A DNA stretch of 64,000 nucleotides from Ovoidimarina sediminis (GCF_032586175.1 NZ_JAWHTE010000010.1:1-64000), one strand, 5' to 3'. Positions 44,043 to 52,515 are shown, counted from the first letter of the stretch. Translations and numbers: made by a program. Notes: generated by a model not told the origin, from the sequence alone.

Positions 44043-44724
44043 TCACTTGGCGTTTTAGGAATGAGGTTCAAGGAAAGGACGGCTTAGTCCGCCTCTCGGA
44101 CATAGAGCCCGTTCTGACGAAGGCTCGCTGACGGCATTAGCAGACTGCTCGCAATCGAAACCTCGGTTCGACGACCGTCGATGACCAGTCAGCATGCCAA
44201 AACCGGCCATATGACAGATAGGAAAAGATGACGGAGAAGGAGCCAATGCAGTAGTTAACTAAAGCGAAGTCGCGCTTTATTCCTGACCTATTCATCTAGG
44301 CGGAGTGAAGCTGTGCCAAAATTCCCGAGCTGATGGTGCTGTGAACTGGATGGTGGCCGGACGTGGCATTACACACTCTGAACGGACTGACGATGAAACC
44401 CAGACAAAGCCAATGACCCTGTCCTGCCAGTTTGCCTTATGAACGTTGCGACTTATGTTACCAAAAACTGAAAGTCCGACGTCCAATTTTGCGATTGCTG
44501 TAGTTCGAGAGAATTGAGGAGGGCAGTGTCCCAACCGGTCAGAATCATCCCAATCACCTGGCCGGATCTCTGATGGGCAGAACCCCCTCGTGGTTCTGCC
44601 CATCAATCCCTTCCGAGATACATATGTGATCACTGGCGGCGCTGTGGTACCAGAGACATTCGAACGAGCCAAAAATAAGCTGCTGGACACGCCGTCGACG
44701 AGTCTCCGACGCAAAAGTTAGTCG
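44043..44724. other. Intergenic region with one strong inverted repeat
   Basis: No gene is supported; the 140-residue minus-strand frame at 44292-44714 has no recognisable domain and no ribosome binding site. The clear feature is the 14-bp perfect inverted repeat at 44571-44605, listed separately. Confidence 0.4.
44571..44605. repeat. 14-bp perfect inverted repeat with 7-base loop
   Basis: TGATGGGCAGAACC and GGTTCTGCCCATCA pair perfectly across CCCTCGT. It has no T-run and no gene ends just before it, so a terminator is not obvious. It could be a palindromic binding site, an IS-derived end or a small structured RNA. Confidence 0.6.
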
Positions 44725-44915
44725 ACGCCGGTGTCCGCAAAGCTACTTGCCCATCGCAACTTGCGGAATATGCAGCCCATAGCCCGCAACGCTCCATCGA
44801 ACGACGGGCGGATGATGCGGGCATCATCGCTCTCGCCTCTCAGTATGGTCGCTACCCCTACCGCCGGATCACGGCTCTGCTGCGGGATGCCGGTAGGGTC
44901 GTGAACGTGACCCGT
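44725..44915 (+). pseudogene. IS3-family OrfB fragment
   Basis: About 40 codons from 44795 read QRSIERRADDAGIIALASQYGRYPYRRITALLRDAGRVVNV, the well-known start of the IS3 OrfB DDE region ('ALASQYGRYGYRRITALLR.AGW.VN'). The frame is not part of a full gene and the rest of OrfB is missing. Directly after it, CGTCTCAAGGCAAGTTTCTCTGAAAGAGTCC resembles the IS6 terminal sequence, so another rearrangement junction lies near 44915-44945. Confidence 0.75.
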
Positions 44916-45030
44916 CTCAAGGCAAGTTTCTCTGAAAGAGTCCTCTTGCTTCTTTCCAAAAGCGGTTCGATCTTGTCGATGCTAACGGCAGTCTATTTCC
45001 GTTGAGAATTTCCGAAACTAGAGACCGAGC

Positions 45031-46878
45031 ATGATACTGCAAGACGTTCTCGAGAGTTATCGTTTAGCGCTCCGCACCTGGCTGCCTTTCCTGACGGCGC
45101 ATCTCTTCATCCGGCTGGTCGTCGCGTCGCTAATGGTGCCTGTCATCGGCCTTCTTCTGGCCCTGACACTGGCGTTCTCGGGCCAGTCTGCACTTACCGA
45201 CCAGGACATCGCAAAGTTCCTTCTGACACCTGCCGGGGCGATCGGGGCGCTGGTGATCCTGTCGCTTCTCGTCATCGCGCTGGTGCTCGACGTCCTCGTG
45301 GCCACGGCGATCCTCCGGCAACGGCCCGCGGGGCCGCTCACCACCCTCGCGCTCGCCACACGCTTTACCCTCGCTTCGGCGCCAAGACTTCTGCCCTTCG
45401 TCTCGCGGTTCCTTCTCAGGGTGCTTCTGATCGTCCTGCCGTTTGTGATCGCCGGCGGCGCCATCGCCAATGTTTTTCTGACCGAACACGACATCAACTA
45501 CTACCTGACCGAGCGCCCGTCGGACTTCCTGATCGCGGTCGGTCTGACCGGCCTTATCCTTCTCGCGCTCGCCCTCATCCTTCTCTCACGGCTCAGCGCA
45601 TGGGCGATCGCGATGCACTTGGTCGTGTTCGACGGCGTGTCGGCACCCCGCGCCTTCGCAGACAGCGCCGCACGGATGGACGGGCACCGCGCCGCACTGA
45701 CCCAGCGCCTCGTGGTCTGGCTTCTGATCCGGGCACTTATCGCGACAGCGATTGGCGCCATCGCCGCGATGGCGGTGACGATGATCTCTGGATGGAGCCC
45801 CGATAGCCTTCGAACGCTTGCGGCGGCGATGGTCCTGAACGGTCTGCTTTACGCTGCGGCCAATGCGGTCCTCAATGCGGTGTCGAACGGGGCGCTCGCC
45901 GACCTCCTGAATGCGGAGTTCGACCGCGCCCTCGCCGGACGGCAGCCCACACACCGGATCACGGCATCGGACGGATTGGGCGGGCGGGAGCGCGCCGCCA
46001 TCGCCGTTGTCGGGGTCGCCGCCCTGATGGGGCTCGGGACCGGCGGGCTTCTGGCCGAGCGCCTGAAGCAGGATGCGCAGGCAGAGGTCATTGCCCACCG
46101 GGGCGCGGCGGCGCTGGCGCCGGAGAACACCATGGCCTCGGTCCTGCGCGCGATCGAGGACGGCGCGGACTGGATCGAGATCGACGTTCAGGAAAGCGCG
46201 GACGGCGAGGTGATCGTCGCCCATGACAGCGACTTCATGAAATCGTCAGGCGTGCCCACCAAGGTCTGGAACGCGACCGCCGCGGACCTTGCGGAGATCG
46301 ACGTCGGAAGCTGGTTCGACCCGGCCTATTCCGGCGAACGCGTGCCCCGTCTCGCCGATGTTCTCGCGGCGGCGAAGGACCGGGCGGGCGTGGTGATCGA
46401 ACTGAAGTATTATGGCCATGACGAAGACCTCGAGCGGCGGGTCGCGGCCATCGTCGAAGAGGCGGGGATGAGCGATCAGATTTCCACCATGTCGCTCAAA
46501 TTCCCCGCGGTGCAGAAGATGCGCGCGCTTCGCCCAGAATGGCGCACGGGCGTTCTGGCGGCAACCTCGATCGGTGATCTGACCGGGCTTGAGGGCGATT
46601 TCCTCGCCCTCAATCAGGCGCGGATCAACGCCCGCGTGATCGCCCGCGCGAACGCCCAGGGCAAGGATGTCTATGCATGGACCGTGAATGACCCGATGAG
46701 CATGGTGCGTATGCTCTGGTTAGGCGTCAACGGGCTGATCACCGACGATCCCGCCCTCGCGGGGCGGGTAATCGAAGGCTACAACGGCCTCACGGTCGCC
46801 GAGCGCCTGATCCTCGCACTGAGCGACCGGGTCAGCATCACGATCGATCCCGGCGATCTGAACGATCTCCGCCCATGA
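45031..46878 (+). CDS. Membrane-anchored glycerophosphodiester phosphodiesterase
   Basis: The 615-residue protein has an N-terminal membrane domain with about seven transmembrane helices (about 10-330, GDPD membrane-domain type) followed by a cytoplasmic or periplasmic GDPD catalytic domain (about 350-585). The catalytic landmarks are AHRGAAALAPENT (His and Arg, with the Glu of PENT), 'DWIEIDVQESADGEVIVAHDSDFMKSSG' (Glu, Asp, His), 'GVVIELKYYGHD' (Glu, Lys) and 'AWTVNDP...NGLITDDP'. It hydrolyses glycerophosphodiesters from phospholipids to glycerol-3-phosphate and an alcohol. Base composition is visibly more GC-rich than its neighbours, hinting at a separate origin. A frameshifted gene follows. 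Confidence 0.92.
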   Translation: MILQDVLESYRLALRTWLPFLTAHLFIRLVVASLMVPVIGLLLALTLAFSGQSALTDQDIAKFLLTPAGAIGALVILSLLVIALVLDVLVATAILRQRPAGPLTTLALATRFTLASAPRLLPFVSRFLLRVLLIVLPFVIAGGAIANVFLTEHDINYYLTERPSDFLIAVGLTGLILLALALILLSRLSAWAIAMHLVVFDGVSAPRAFADSAARMDGHRAALTQRLVVWLLIRALIATAIGAIAAMAVTMISGWSPDSLRTLAAAMVLNGLLYAAANAVLNAVSNGALADLLNAEFDRALAGRQPTHRITASDGLGGRERAAIAVVGVAALMGLGTGGLLAERLKQDAQAEVIAHRGAAALAPENTMASVLRAIEDGADWIEIDVQESADGEVIVAHDSDFMKSSGVPTKVWNATAADLAEIDVGSWFDPAYSGERVPRLADVLAAAKDRAGVVIELKYYGHDEDLERRVAAIVEEAGMSDQISTMSLKFPAVQKMRALRPEWRTGVLAATSIGDLTGLEGDFLALNQARINARVIARANAQGKDVYAWTVNDPMSMVRMLWLGVNGLITDDPALAGRVIEGYNGLTVAERLILALSDRVSITIDPGDLNDLRP

Positions 46879-46894
46879 CCGGACTCCGGACCTT

Positions 46895-47440
46895 TTGAGC
46901 GCTTTCATGCTCTGCTCGATCGCCACGGGCGCTCTGGGCGAAGAGACCGACGGGAAGGTAATCGACCTTCTCAGACCAACCGAACTGCCGGCACACCGCT
47001 CCCTCATGGCTGTCGCGGCGGCGGATGACGACGTGCTGGCCCCTTTGTCACCGATGGCTGCAGCGGCGGCATGTCCGCCGAATGGTCCCTCGTGCCCGAT
47101 GCGTTCCGCGATCTGGCGAGAACCGAAGACGGGGCTCTGCCCTGGACCGGGTGCTGCTTGATCTATGACCGCGCCTATCACAATGCCGGCGGCGCCACGG
47201 ATCCCGATGAAAGCTACGAGGCCCGGCTCCGGGCCGACGAGGCGCTGCGCGCCTGCGTGATCAGAACGGGCGAAGCGCGGACCGCGGAGGCGGCGTAACG
47301 GCTTGGGCTGACCGAGACGCGCAGGTCGACACCGGTTACCGTCTCCTCGCGCAAAGCATGTTCAACGCCGTGCGCCTCGGCGGCGAGCCCTGTTCAGGCC
47401 TCACCTGGCGCTGGGGCTACGGCTACCGGGCAAGAAGCGC
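46895..47440 (+). pseudogene. Frameshifted secreted protein gene with a PLA2-like motif
   Basis: A TTG-started frame (46895) begins with a signal-peptide-like sequence; near 47045 the reading frame must shift by one base to continue as FVTDGCSGGMSAEWSLVPDAFRDLARTEDGALPWTGCCLIYDRAYHNAGGATDP, and near 47297 it must shift again to continue as QVDTGYRLLAQSMFNAVRLGGEPCSGLTWRWGYGYR. Two frameshifts make this a pseudogene. The motif CCLIYDRAY resembles the phospholipase A2 active-site signature CCxxHDxCY with His changed to Tyr, and the preceding DGCSGG could correspond to a metal loop. This is an interpretation, not a secure assignment. Its place directly after the GDPD gene, with similar GC content, suggests the two belonged to one unit. 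Confidence 0.55.
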
Positions 47441-47449
47441 CGTCGCCGC

Positions 47450-47716
47450 TTGACGGTCATGAACACGCTGGAAGACTTCAAGCGTCTGTCTGCGACCTTC
47501 GCCAGCTATGACATGCCGGTGCGGGTCGGGTTCGAGGCGACCGGGAACTATCACCGGCCTTTAGCACATCATCTCGGCCAGGCCGGGTTCGAGCTGAAGC
47601 TGGTCTCTTCGGTCGGCCTGGCCCGGACATGCGAGGCCCTGCACAACAGTTGGGATAAGAACGACCCGAAGGACGCGCAGGTCAATCTGCACATGACCTC
47701 TCAGGACGGCAACTGA
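47450..47716 (+). pseudogene. IS110-family N-terminal fragment
   Basis: The 88-residue frame reads MNTLEDFKRLSATFASYDMPVRVGFEATGNYHRPLAHHLGQAGFELKLVSSVGLARTCEALHNSWDKNDPKDAQV, matching the RuvC-like DEDD part of an IS110 recombinase (FEATGNYH and NDPKDAQ are landmarks). It ends after the second Asp motif with an unrelated tail. It differs from both other IS110 recombinases in this window. Confidence 0.8.
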
Positions 47717-47725
47717 ACTCTTTGA

Positions 47726-48487
47726 CTATTCTGGCATTTCGCGAAAGCGCAGAACGGTCACACCAGCATCATTCGTCAGCGCAAGGTTCGACCCGCTTCT
47801 CAAATATCCAGTGACTGTCGAGAGCGCGTCTAGGGTATCGCGTTCGAGCCGTTCTCGTTCCTCAGGGCAGGCCCTACTCGTCCCCGCAATATTGTCAGGC
47901 ATGCTGAACTCACCATCGCTCGCGTCGACAGTGCCTGTGAACCGGTTGCATCCGCCATAAAGTGCAAATTGCCCGTTCTGATCGATCGACAAGGTAGGAG
48001 GGTCGTCAGCGATAAGCATGCGCCCAGCAATTTCGTATGCTGCCCAGGTGATGCCCTTGATCGATTGGTTAGGACTGCTGCTCCCGGTTCTCTGTGGCAT
48101 CATTTCTAAGACAATTTCCGTGGATCTAGGTGCGCCACGAGTGAGCACGGGTGTCGCGGTCGTCGAGCGGAACATCACATTACCATCGGAAATAATCTTT
48201 GCTGCTACCGTGTAGGTGAGACGTTCTTCGATGAGATTGGTGTCGTAGGCAATCTCGACTGTTCTCGGGACGCCGGCGAGTTTGAACCGCTGCGAAGATA
48301 GCCGAACCGAAGGCGCGTCCGCACGCGAGGTATCAAGGAGTTCAACTTCCAAAACGGCATCCGGAGGAAGCGCGATCCGCTCACGGTACGTAACGGTCGT
48401 GTCGAGATGCATGGTTTCCGCAAGTCCCGTCGAAGCAAACGGCAACAGAGCCACCAATAGCGCAGCAACACCAACTTCTGTACGCAT
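47726..48487 (-). CDS. YbaY-META two-domain secreted protein, copy 2
   Basis: From ATG 48487 (AAGGAC upstream) the product has 253 residues with a signal peptide (VAALLVALLPFASTGLAE). It parallels copy 1 at 23889: 'TVTYRERIALPPDAVLEVELLDTSRADAP', 'MFRSTTATPVLTRGAPR', 'ITWAAYEIAGRMLIADDPPTLSIDQNGQFALYGGCNRFTG', 'IAGTSRACPEERERLERDTLDALS' and the same 'GVTVLRF' end. The domain order YbaY then META is the same. Both copies are soluble-secreted in form. A MscS gene lies upstream in the same direction with a 280-base gap. Confidence 0.87.
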   Translation of the reverse strand: MRTEVGVAALLVALLPFASTGLAETMHLDTTVTYRERIALPPDAVLEVELLDTSRADAPSVRLSSQRFKLAGVPRTVEIAYDTNLIEERLTYTVAAKIISDGNVMFRSTTATPVLTRGAPRSTEIVLEMMPQRTGSSSPNQSIKGITWAAYEIAGRMLIADDPPTLSIDQNGQFALYGGCNRFTGTVDASDGEFSMPDNIAGTSRACPEERERLERDTLDALSTVTGYLRSGSNLALTNDAGVTVLRFREMPE

Positions 48488-48767
48488 GTCCTTCTTACCT
48501 CCAGTAGCTAGCAATCGATGAGTTTCGCATTCATTTCACAGGGGTCTATCGCAAGAGGCTGAGCTGATTTGCAAGGTTGCTTCTTGCGAGAATGGGTCAA
48601 GCGGAAGTCAAACGGCGCGACCGGGTTGACCTAGGAGATGGACTGAATCGGTGTCCTTTTCTCGCAGTGATCAACGTTTCCTGCGCCAACGCTTGGGCCA
48701 AGCTCATCCCATTGGACGGGGCTTCAAACTTAGATTACGGTCGAAAGACCATTCTTGGCACGGTATC

Positions 48768-50093
48768 TCAACTGGCAATTCGTGCTTGTTTCTTCGTAAG
48801 TTCAGCTGCGACATCTCGTTCCACGACATGCAGTTCGCGCTGAGGGAACGGGATCGTAATGCCTTCTGCATCGAACCGTTCCTTGGCCTGCCCCGTTAGA
48901 TCCCAATAGACGGTCCAGTAGTCATCGGACTTGCACCAGGGGCGGCAGAAGATGTTGACTGAACTGTCGCCGAGTTCACCAACAAAGATTTCGGCGGTTG
49001 GGGACTTGAGACACTTCGGATGTTCGGCGACGAGCCGACGCAGAACCTCAATGGCATGGTTCGCATTGTCGGAGTATGCCACGCCGAATACGAGATCTAC
49101 CCGGCGTTCGGGCGACGCGCTTACATTCGTTATGACATCGTTCCAGATTTTCGAGTTCGGAACCACGATGATCTGGTTGTCGTATGTCCGGATCATGGTG
49201 GACACGATCGACATATCTTCGACCACACCAGACGATCCGCCGACCTCGATGTAATCCCCGGTATCAAAGGGCTTGAGGATCATGATCATGAGGCCACTCG
49301 CAAAGTTTCCGAGGGTTTCCTGAAGCGCAAAGCCAAGGATGAAAGAGACGCCTCCGAGGATTGCGAAAAGAGGTGTCACATTCACGCCGAACAGTCCGAG
49401 CACCAAGACCGCCCCGAAGATGAAGGTCATCCAGAATACTGCAACGACCACGAAGTTGCGAAGGAGACGGGAGAGTTTCCTGGTTCGAGCGAGCCCGCGC
49501 TTGACAAACCCGCTGACGAAGCGCGCCGCGAGCCGGAGCAACCAAAGGGCCAGTGAAAAGCCGACGATCTTTAGAAATATTCCAAGGCCTCCACTCGGAG
49601 AGACAGTCCATTCGAGAGCCAGCGCTATCAGCGCCCTGATATCAGTAGTGCGGACAACGCCGACTGCGAGAGAGGCGAGGTATTGGCGGTGTGGTGCGAC
49701 ATCGTCCTCCGGTGCGCCCTTGAGTTCCCAGGCATCCAGAACGGTGCGATAGCTGTCCTGGATCGCCCTTTCTCTGGTTAGAGCCTCCGCAATCTGGTCA
49801 CGCGTGTTTTGCGCCGCCTCGCCGTCGAGCCCGTCAAGCACAAAGTTCAGCGCCGTGATCTCTTCCAGAGCCGCCCGGGTATGGCCTTGCCAAACCAAGG
49901 CCAACTCCGCCAGGTCGTCGACCGTCATCGGTACGGTAAGCCGCCTCATTTCTCCGGCGGTGACAGCAGCTGAAGTCGCATCCGGGAGAGTGGGTGTTAT
50001 CCGTTGGGATTCTCTGGCATCTTCTGCAGTTGCTACCGTAAGCCCGAGAAAGATAGCCAGGATCAAAACGACTAGTGTTCGGGCTGCTTTCAC
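48768..50093 (-). CDS. MscS-family mechanosensitive channel, copy 1
   Basis: The start is a GTG at 50093, five bases after GGAGG; the product then begins VKAARTLVVLILAIFLGLTVATAED, a signal peptide. The 441 residues hold a periplasmic N-domain (about 30-150), three transmembrane helices and the MscS pore helix 'LFAILGGVSFILGFALQETLGNFASGLMIMILKPFDTGDYIEVGGSSGVVEDMSIVST', followed by the cytoplasmic vestibule ('IIVVPNSKIWNDVITNVSASPERRVDLVFGV') and a C-terminal beta domain ending in 'ITIPFPQRELHVVE'. The Gly/Ala-rich pore-lining pattern is retained. It opens under membrane tension and releases solutes on hypo-osmotic shock. First of three MscS genes. Confidence 0.92.
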   Translation of the reverse strand: MKAARTLVVLILAIFLGLTVATAEDARESQRITPTLPDATSAAVTAGEMRRLTVPMTVDDLAELALVWQGHTRAALEEITALNFVLDGLDGEAAQNTRDQIAEALTRERAIQDSYRTVLDAWELKGAPEDDVAPHRQYLASLAVGVVRTTDIRALIALALEWTVSPSGGLGIFLKIVGFSLALWLLRLAARFVSGFVKRGLARTRKLSRLLRNFVVVAVFWMTFIFGAVLVLGLFGVNVTPLFAILGGVSFILGFALQETLGNFASGLMIMILKPFDTGDYIEVGGSSGVVEDMSIVSTMIRTYDNQIIVVPNSKIWNDVITNVSASPERRVDLVFGVAYSDNANHAIEVLRRLVAEHPKCLKSPTAEIFVGELGDSSVNIFCRPWCKSDDYWTVYWDLTGQAKERFDAEGITIPFPQRELHVVERDVAAELTKKQARIAS

Positions 50094-50294
50094 AGCGACC
50101 TCCTCCGTCAGGGCAAGAAATGTCATCATCTTAGGCCTAGCGCACACCGCCTCTCAGTCCAGCCGCGGAACGGTTCGTAGGCGGGAATCCCCGGTTTGAC
50201 GTATGGGTCCTCGTAAGAATTCAGTCGCGAAGGAGGCTCCAAGTGCCACCGTTAGGGTCGCAAGACTTCAGTGATTTGAAAAGGCACCAATGCC

Positions 50295-50708
50295 TTATTT
50301 AATCAGCAAGTCAGGCTCGGGCGGATCATCTGCAGGCAGTACGCCGTGCGTCATTTTGCCTTTGCTGGTTCCACATAATCTGGACCGCTTCCATTCCAGC
50401 CTTGGGTGCATCCTCGCAAATCGTACCCGCCCGTCGGCAGCACACGTCGACAACCGAATTGCGCTTATACCAAGCGCACCGCCAAGCGCCATTACAACCG
50501 GGAAAATAACTGGCAGTAGCCACAGCGCCGGAGGACCGAGCACTGCGCCCCACGGGCCAACGGCGACCATGGCGACGATATGATCCCACCCAAAGAGCGG
50601 ATGCAGGAAACCACTTATAAAACCTCCATCCGCAGTTCCATGATCCCCATGTGCATGCGCTGTTCCCGCGACCAGGACCGCAACCACGACCAAAATAACT
50701 CTCGACAA
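50295..50708 (-). pseudogene. Truncated HupE/UreJ-family protein
   Basis: The frame starts at TTG 50708 after GAGAGG and gives MSRVILVVVAVLVAGTAHAHGDHGTADGGFISGFLHPLFGWDHIVAMVAVGPWGAVLGPPALWLLPVIFPVVMALGGALGI, the N-terminal half of a classic HupE (His-rich start, first two or three helices). The sequence then leaves the family abruptly at 'SAIRLSTCAADGRV' and continues without hydrophobic segments. Family members have about 190-210 residues and six helices, so half is lost. It lies 53 bases after the end of the DUF3604 copy 3 fragment in the same direction, the same neighbour order as at 32900-36911. Confidence 0.8.
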
Positions 50709-50761
50709 GTCTCAGTCCTCTCAGTTGCCTTGATCGTGTACGCACTTGCCCAAACCTATCA

Positions 50762-51198
50762 CTAGCCCGGCGTGTACCAAATCGGCGAAGTGTAGGCTCG
50801 CTCCTGACCTTTCAAGACAACCTCCGGATCGTGGGTGATACCGAACTTCACCGCGTCGTAGGCCGTCCAGCGCGGCGCGGGGATTTCGATCACTCGTGCA
50901 TAGTAAAAGGCGCGCTCGGCCGGATCGAAATCTGGGTCCTGCCAAACGGTGCCTAGTTCGGCGGCGCCTATCGTGTTGGTCCAACTCGGGATGCTCAGGT
51001 CCACCGTGTCACCCACAGCAGGAAGTTTGCCCTCGCCGTCGGGTTCTCTGTCGCCTGACCATGTAACATCGTAGACCTGCTCCATCGCTTCGCCGGTCTC
51101 GGCGTCAAACCAGCCTTTTATAATCTGGATGCGATCGAGATTCGCGCCCATCGGATCACGTAAAGAATAGACAAGAAGCGTCGGTGCTGCGTCTTCGG
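50762..51198 (-). pseudogene. DUF3604 copy 3, C-terminal part
   Basis: The frame reads 'PSEDAAPTLLVYSLRDPMGANLDRIQIIKGWFDAETGEAMEQVYDVTWSGDREPDGEGKLPAVGDTVDLSIPSWTNTIGAAELGTVWQDPDFDPAERAFYYARVIEIPAPRWTAYDAVKFGI...AYTSPIWYTPG', the last 130 residues of the DUF3604 C-terminal domain. The 5' side is cut at 51198 by the IS30 element. The other surviving part lies beyond the IS30 at 52370. Confidence 0.88.
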
Positions 51199-52359
51199 AT
51201 GGGCTATCGGCGTCGGATCTATTTCACGGAGAAGCAGAAGGCAGACATCTGGGATCGCTGGCAACGCGGCGAGTCTATGAGTTCGATCGGCCGATTGTTC
51301 GATCGCAACTCCTCCTCAATCTACCCGTTGCTTGCGAGGACTGGCGGCATACGCCCGCCGGAACGCAGGCGGTCTCGCTTGGCACTGACCTTGGCGGAGC
51401 GCGAAGAAGTGTCCCGAGGTCTGAGAGCCGGGCTTTCCCTGCGCTCCATTGCGAGACAGTTGCGGCGCGCGCCATCGACGATCAGCCGTGAGGTTCGTCT
51501 CAACGGTGGTCGGCGCACCTATCGAGCAGCCAGCGCGGACCAGGCGGCCTGGGATCGTGCACGGCGGCCGCGGCCTTGCAAGCTGGCGCACCGACCAGCG
51601 CTCTGTCAGACAATTGCAGAGAAGCTTGAACGCAAGTGGTCACCGCAGCAGATCGCCGGTTGGCTGAAACGAAAGCATCCCGATAACGAGGACGCCCGGG
51701 TGTCCCACGAGACCATCTACCGAAGCCTGTTCATCCAGGCGCGTGGCGTGCTGAAGAAGGAGCTCCTGGCGCATCTTCGGGCGACCCGCGCGATCCGTCG
51801 GTCTCGGCACGCCAGCCTGAAGCGGGACGGGCTCGGCCAGATCAAGGACGCGGTCTCGATCCGGGAACGACCTGCCGCCGTCGAAGATCGTGCGATCCCG
51901 GGGCACTGGGAAGGGGACCTGATCGCGGGGTCGAAGAACAGCTTCATCGCCACGCTGGTCGAGCGACGCACCCGCTACCTCATGCTCGCGAAGGTGAGTG
52001 GCAAGGAAACTAAGGCGGTCGTGGCAGCCCTGGCCGGGCAGGTCCAGCATCTACCCAGAGAGCTTTGCCGCACGCTGACCTGGGACCGCGGCAAGGAGCT
52101 TGCAGACCACAAGAGCCTAACGCTTGCCACCGATCTCGACATCTACTTCTGTGATCCACACAGCCCCTGGCAGCGTGGCACCAATGAGAACACCAACCGG
52201 CTCCTGCGACAATACTTCCCGAAGGGCACAGACCTCTCTGTGCACACCCAGTCGGATCTCGATGCCGTCGCAAGAGAACTCAATGAGCGACCAAGAAAGA
52301 CGTTGAACTACTTCTCACCCGCTGAGAAGTTCGACGAGTGTGTTGCGGCGATCGGTTGA
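51199..52359 (+). CDS. IS30-family transposase
   Basis: 386 residues from ATG 51199. N-terminal helix-turn-helix: 'FTEKQKADIWDRWQRGESMSSIGRLFDRNSSSIYPLL', then 'LTLAEREEVSRGLRAGLSLRSIARQLRRAPSTISREV'. DDE catalytic domain: first Asp in 'PGHWEGDLIAGSKNSFIATLVERRTRY', second Asp in 'LTWDRGKELADHKSL', Glu in 'SPWQRGTNENTNRLLRQYFPKGTDLS', ending 'LNERPRKTLNYFSPAEKFDE'. Intact and potentially active, but lacking normal terminal repeats at this location. A related 5' fragment sits at 62612. Confidence 0.93.
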   Translation: MGYRRRIYFTEKQKADIWDRWQRGESMSSIGRLFDRNSSSIYPLLARTGGIRPPERRRSRLALTLAEREEVSRGLRAGLSLRSIARQLRRAPSTISREVRLNGGRRTYRAASADQAAWDRARRPRPCKLAHRPALCQTIAEKLERKWSPQQIAGWLKRKHPDNEDARVSHETIYRSLFIQARGVLKKELLAHLRATRAIRRSRHASLKRDGLGQIKDAVSIRERPAAVEDRAIPGHWEGDLIAGSKNSFIATLVERRTRYLMLAKVSGKETKAVVAALAGQVQHLPRELCRTLTWDRGKELADHKSLTLATDLDIYFCDPHSPWQRGTNENTNRLLRQYFPKGTDLSVHTQSDLDAVARELNERPRKTLNYFSPAEKFDECVAAIG

Positions 52360-52371
52360 ATCGGCACCTTA
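51199..52371 (+). mobile_element. IS30-family element inside DUF3604 copy 3
   Basis: The transposase frame fills almost the whole segment between two parts of a DUF3604 gene. The usual 40-60 bases of left-end sequence before the ATG are missing: the DUF3604 sequence continues up to the ATG. After the stop only about 12 bases precede DUF3604 sequence again. The element ends have thus been removed together with about 265 codons of the host gene, so this is a rearranged rather than a simple insertion. Confidence 0.75.
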
Positions 52372-52473
52372 AAGATGACGTTGCGATGCAGGTTGTTGCC
52401 TTGCTCAAGAGACGTCCATTCGAAGGCGATGAATGTCGTAAACGTGCCGGGGTCGTTAAACTCCTCGGCGGCG
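52370..52473 (-). pseudogene. DUF3604 copy 3, internal fragment
   Basis: Reverse-strand codons read AAEEFNDPGTFTTFIAFEWTSLEQGNNLHRNVIFK, equivalent to the 'AAERHNQPGSFTAFIGYEWTSGPDGNNLHRNVIFRDG' region of copy 1. It is collinear with the C-terminal part at 50762 but the intervening 265 codons are missing. It is cut on its upstream side at about 52474 by GCGAGGCCGCCCTGCCCG and TCTCAACCGAAACCCTTCTCACAAC, which resemble IS6 terminal sequence. Confidence 0.8.
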
Positions 52474-52515
52474 AGGCCGCCCTGCCCGTCTCAACCGAAA
52501 CCCTTCTCACAACAC
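52474..52515. mobile_element. IS6-like end scar
   Basis: GAGGCCGCCCTGCCCGTCTCAACCGAAACCCTTCTCACAACACC aligns with the terminal bases of the complete IS6 element (GAGGCCGCCCTGCCCGCCTCAAGCC...TTTCTGACAGTGCC). Only the end is left. It marks the 5' breakpoint of DUF3604 copy 3. Confidence 0.45.
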
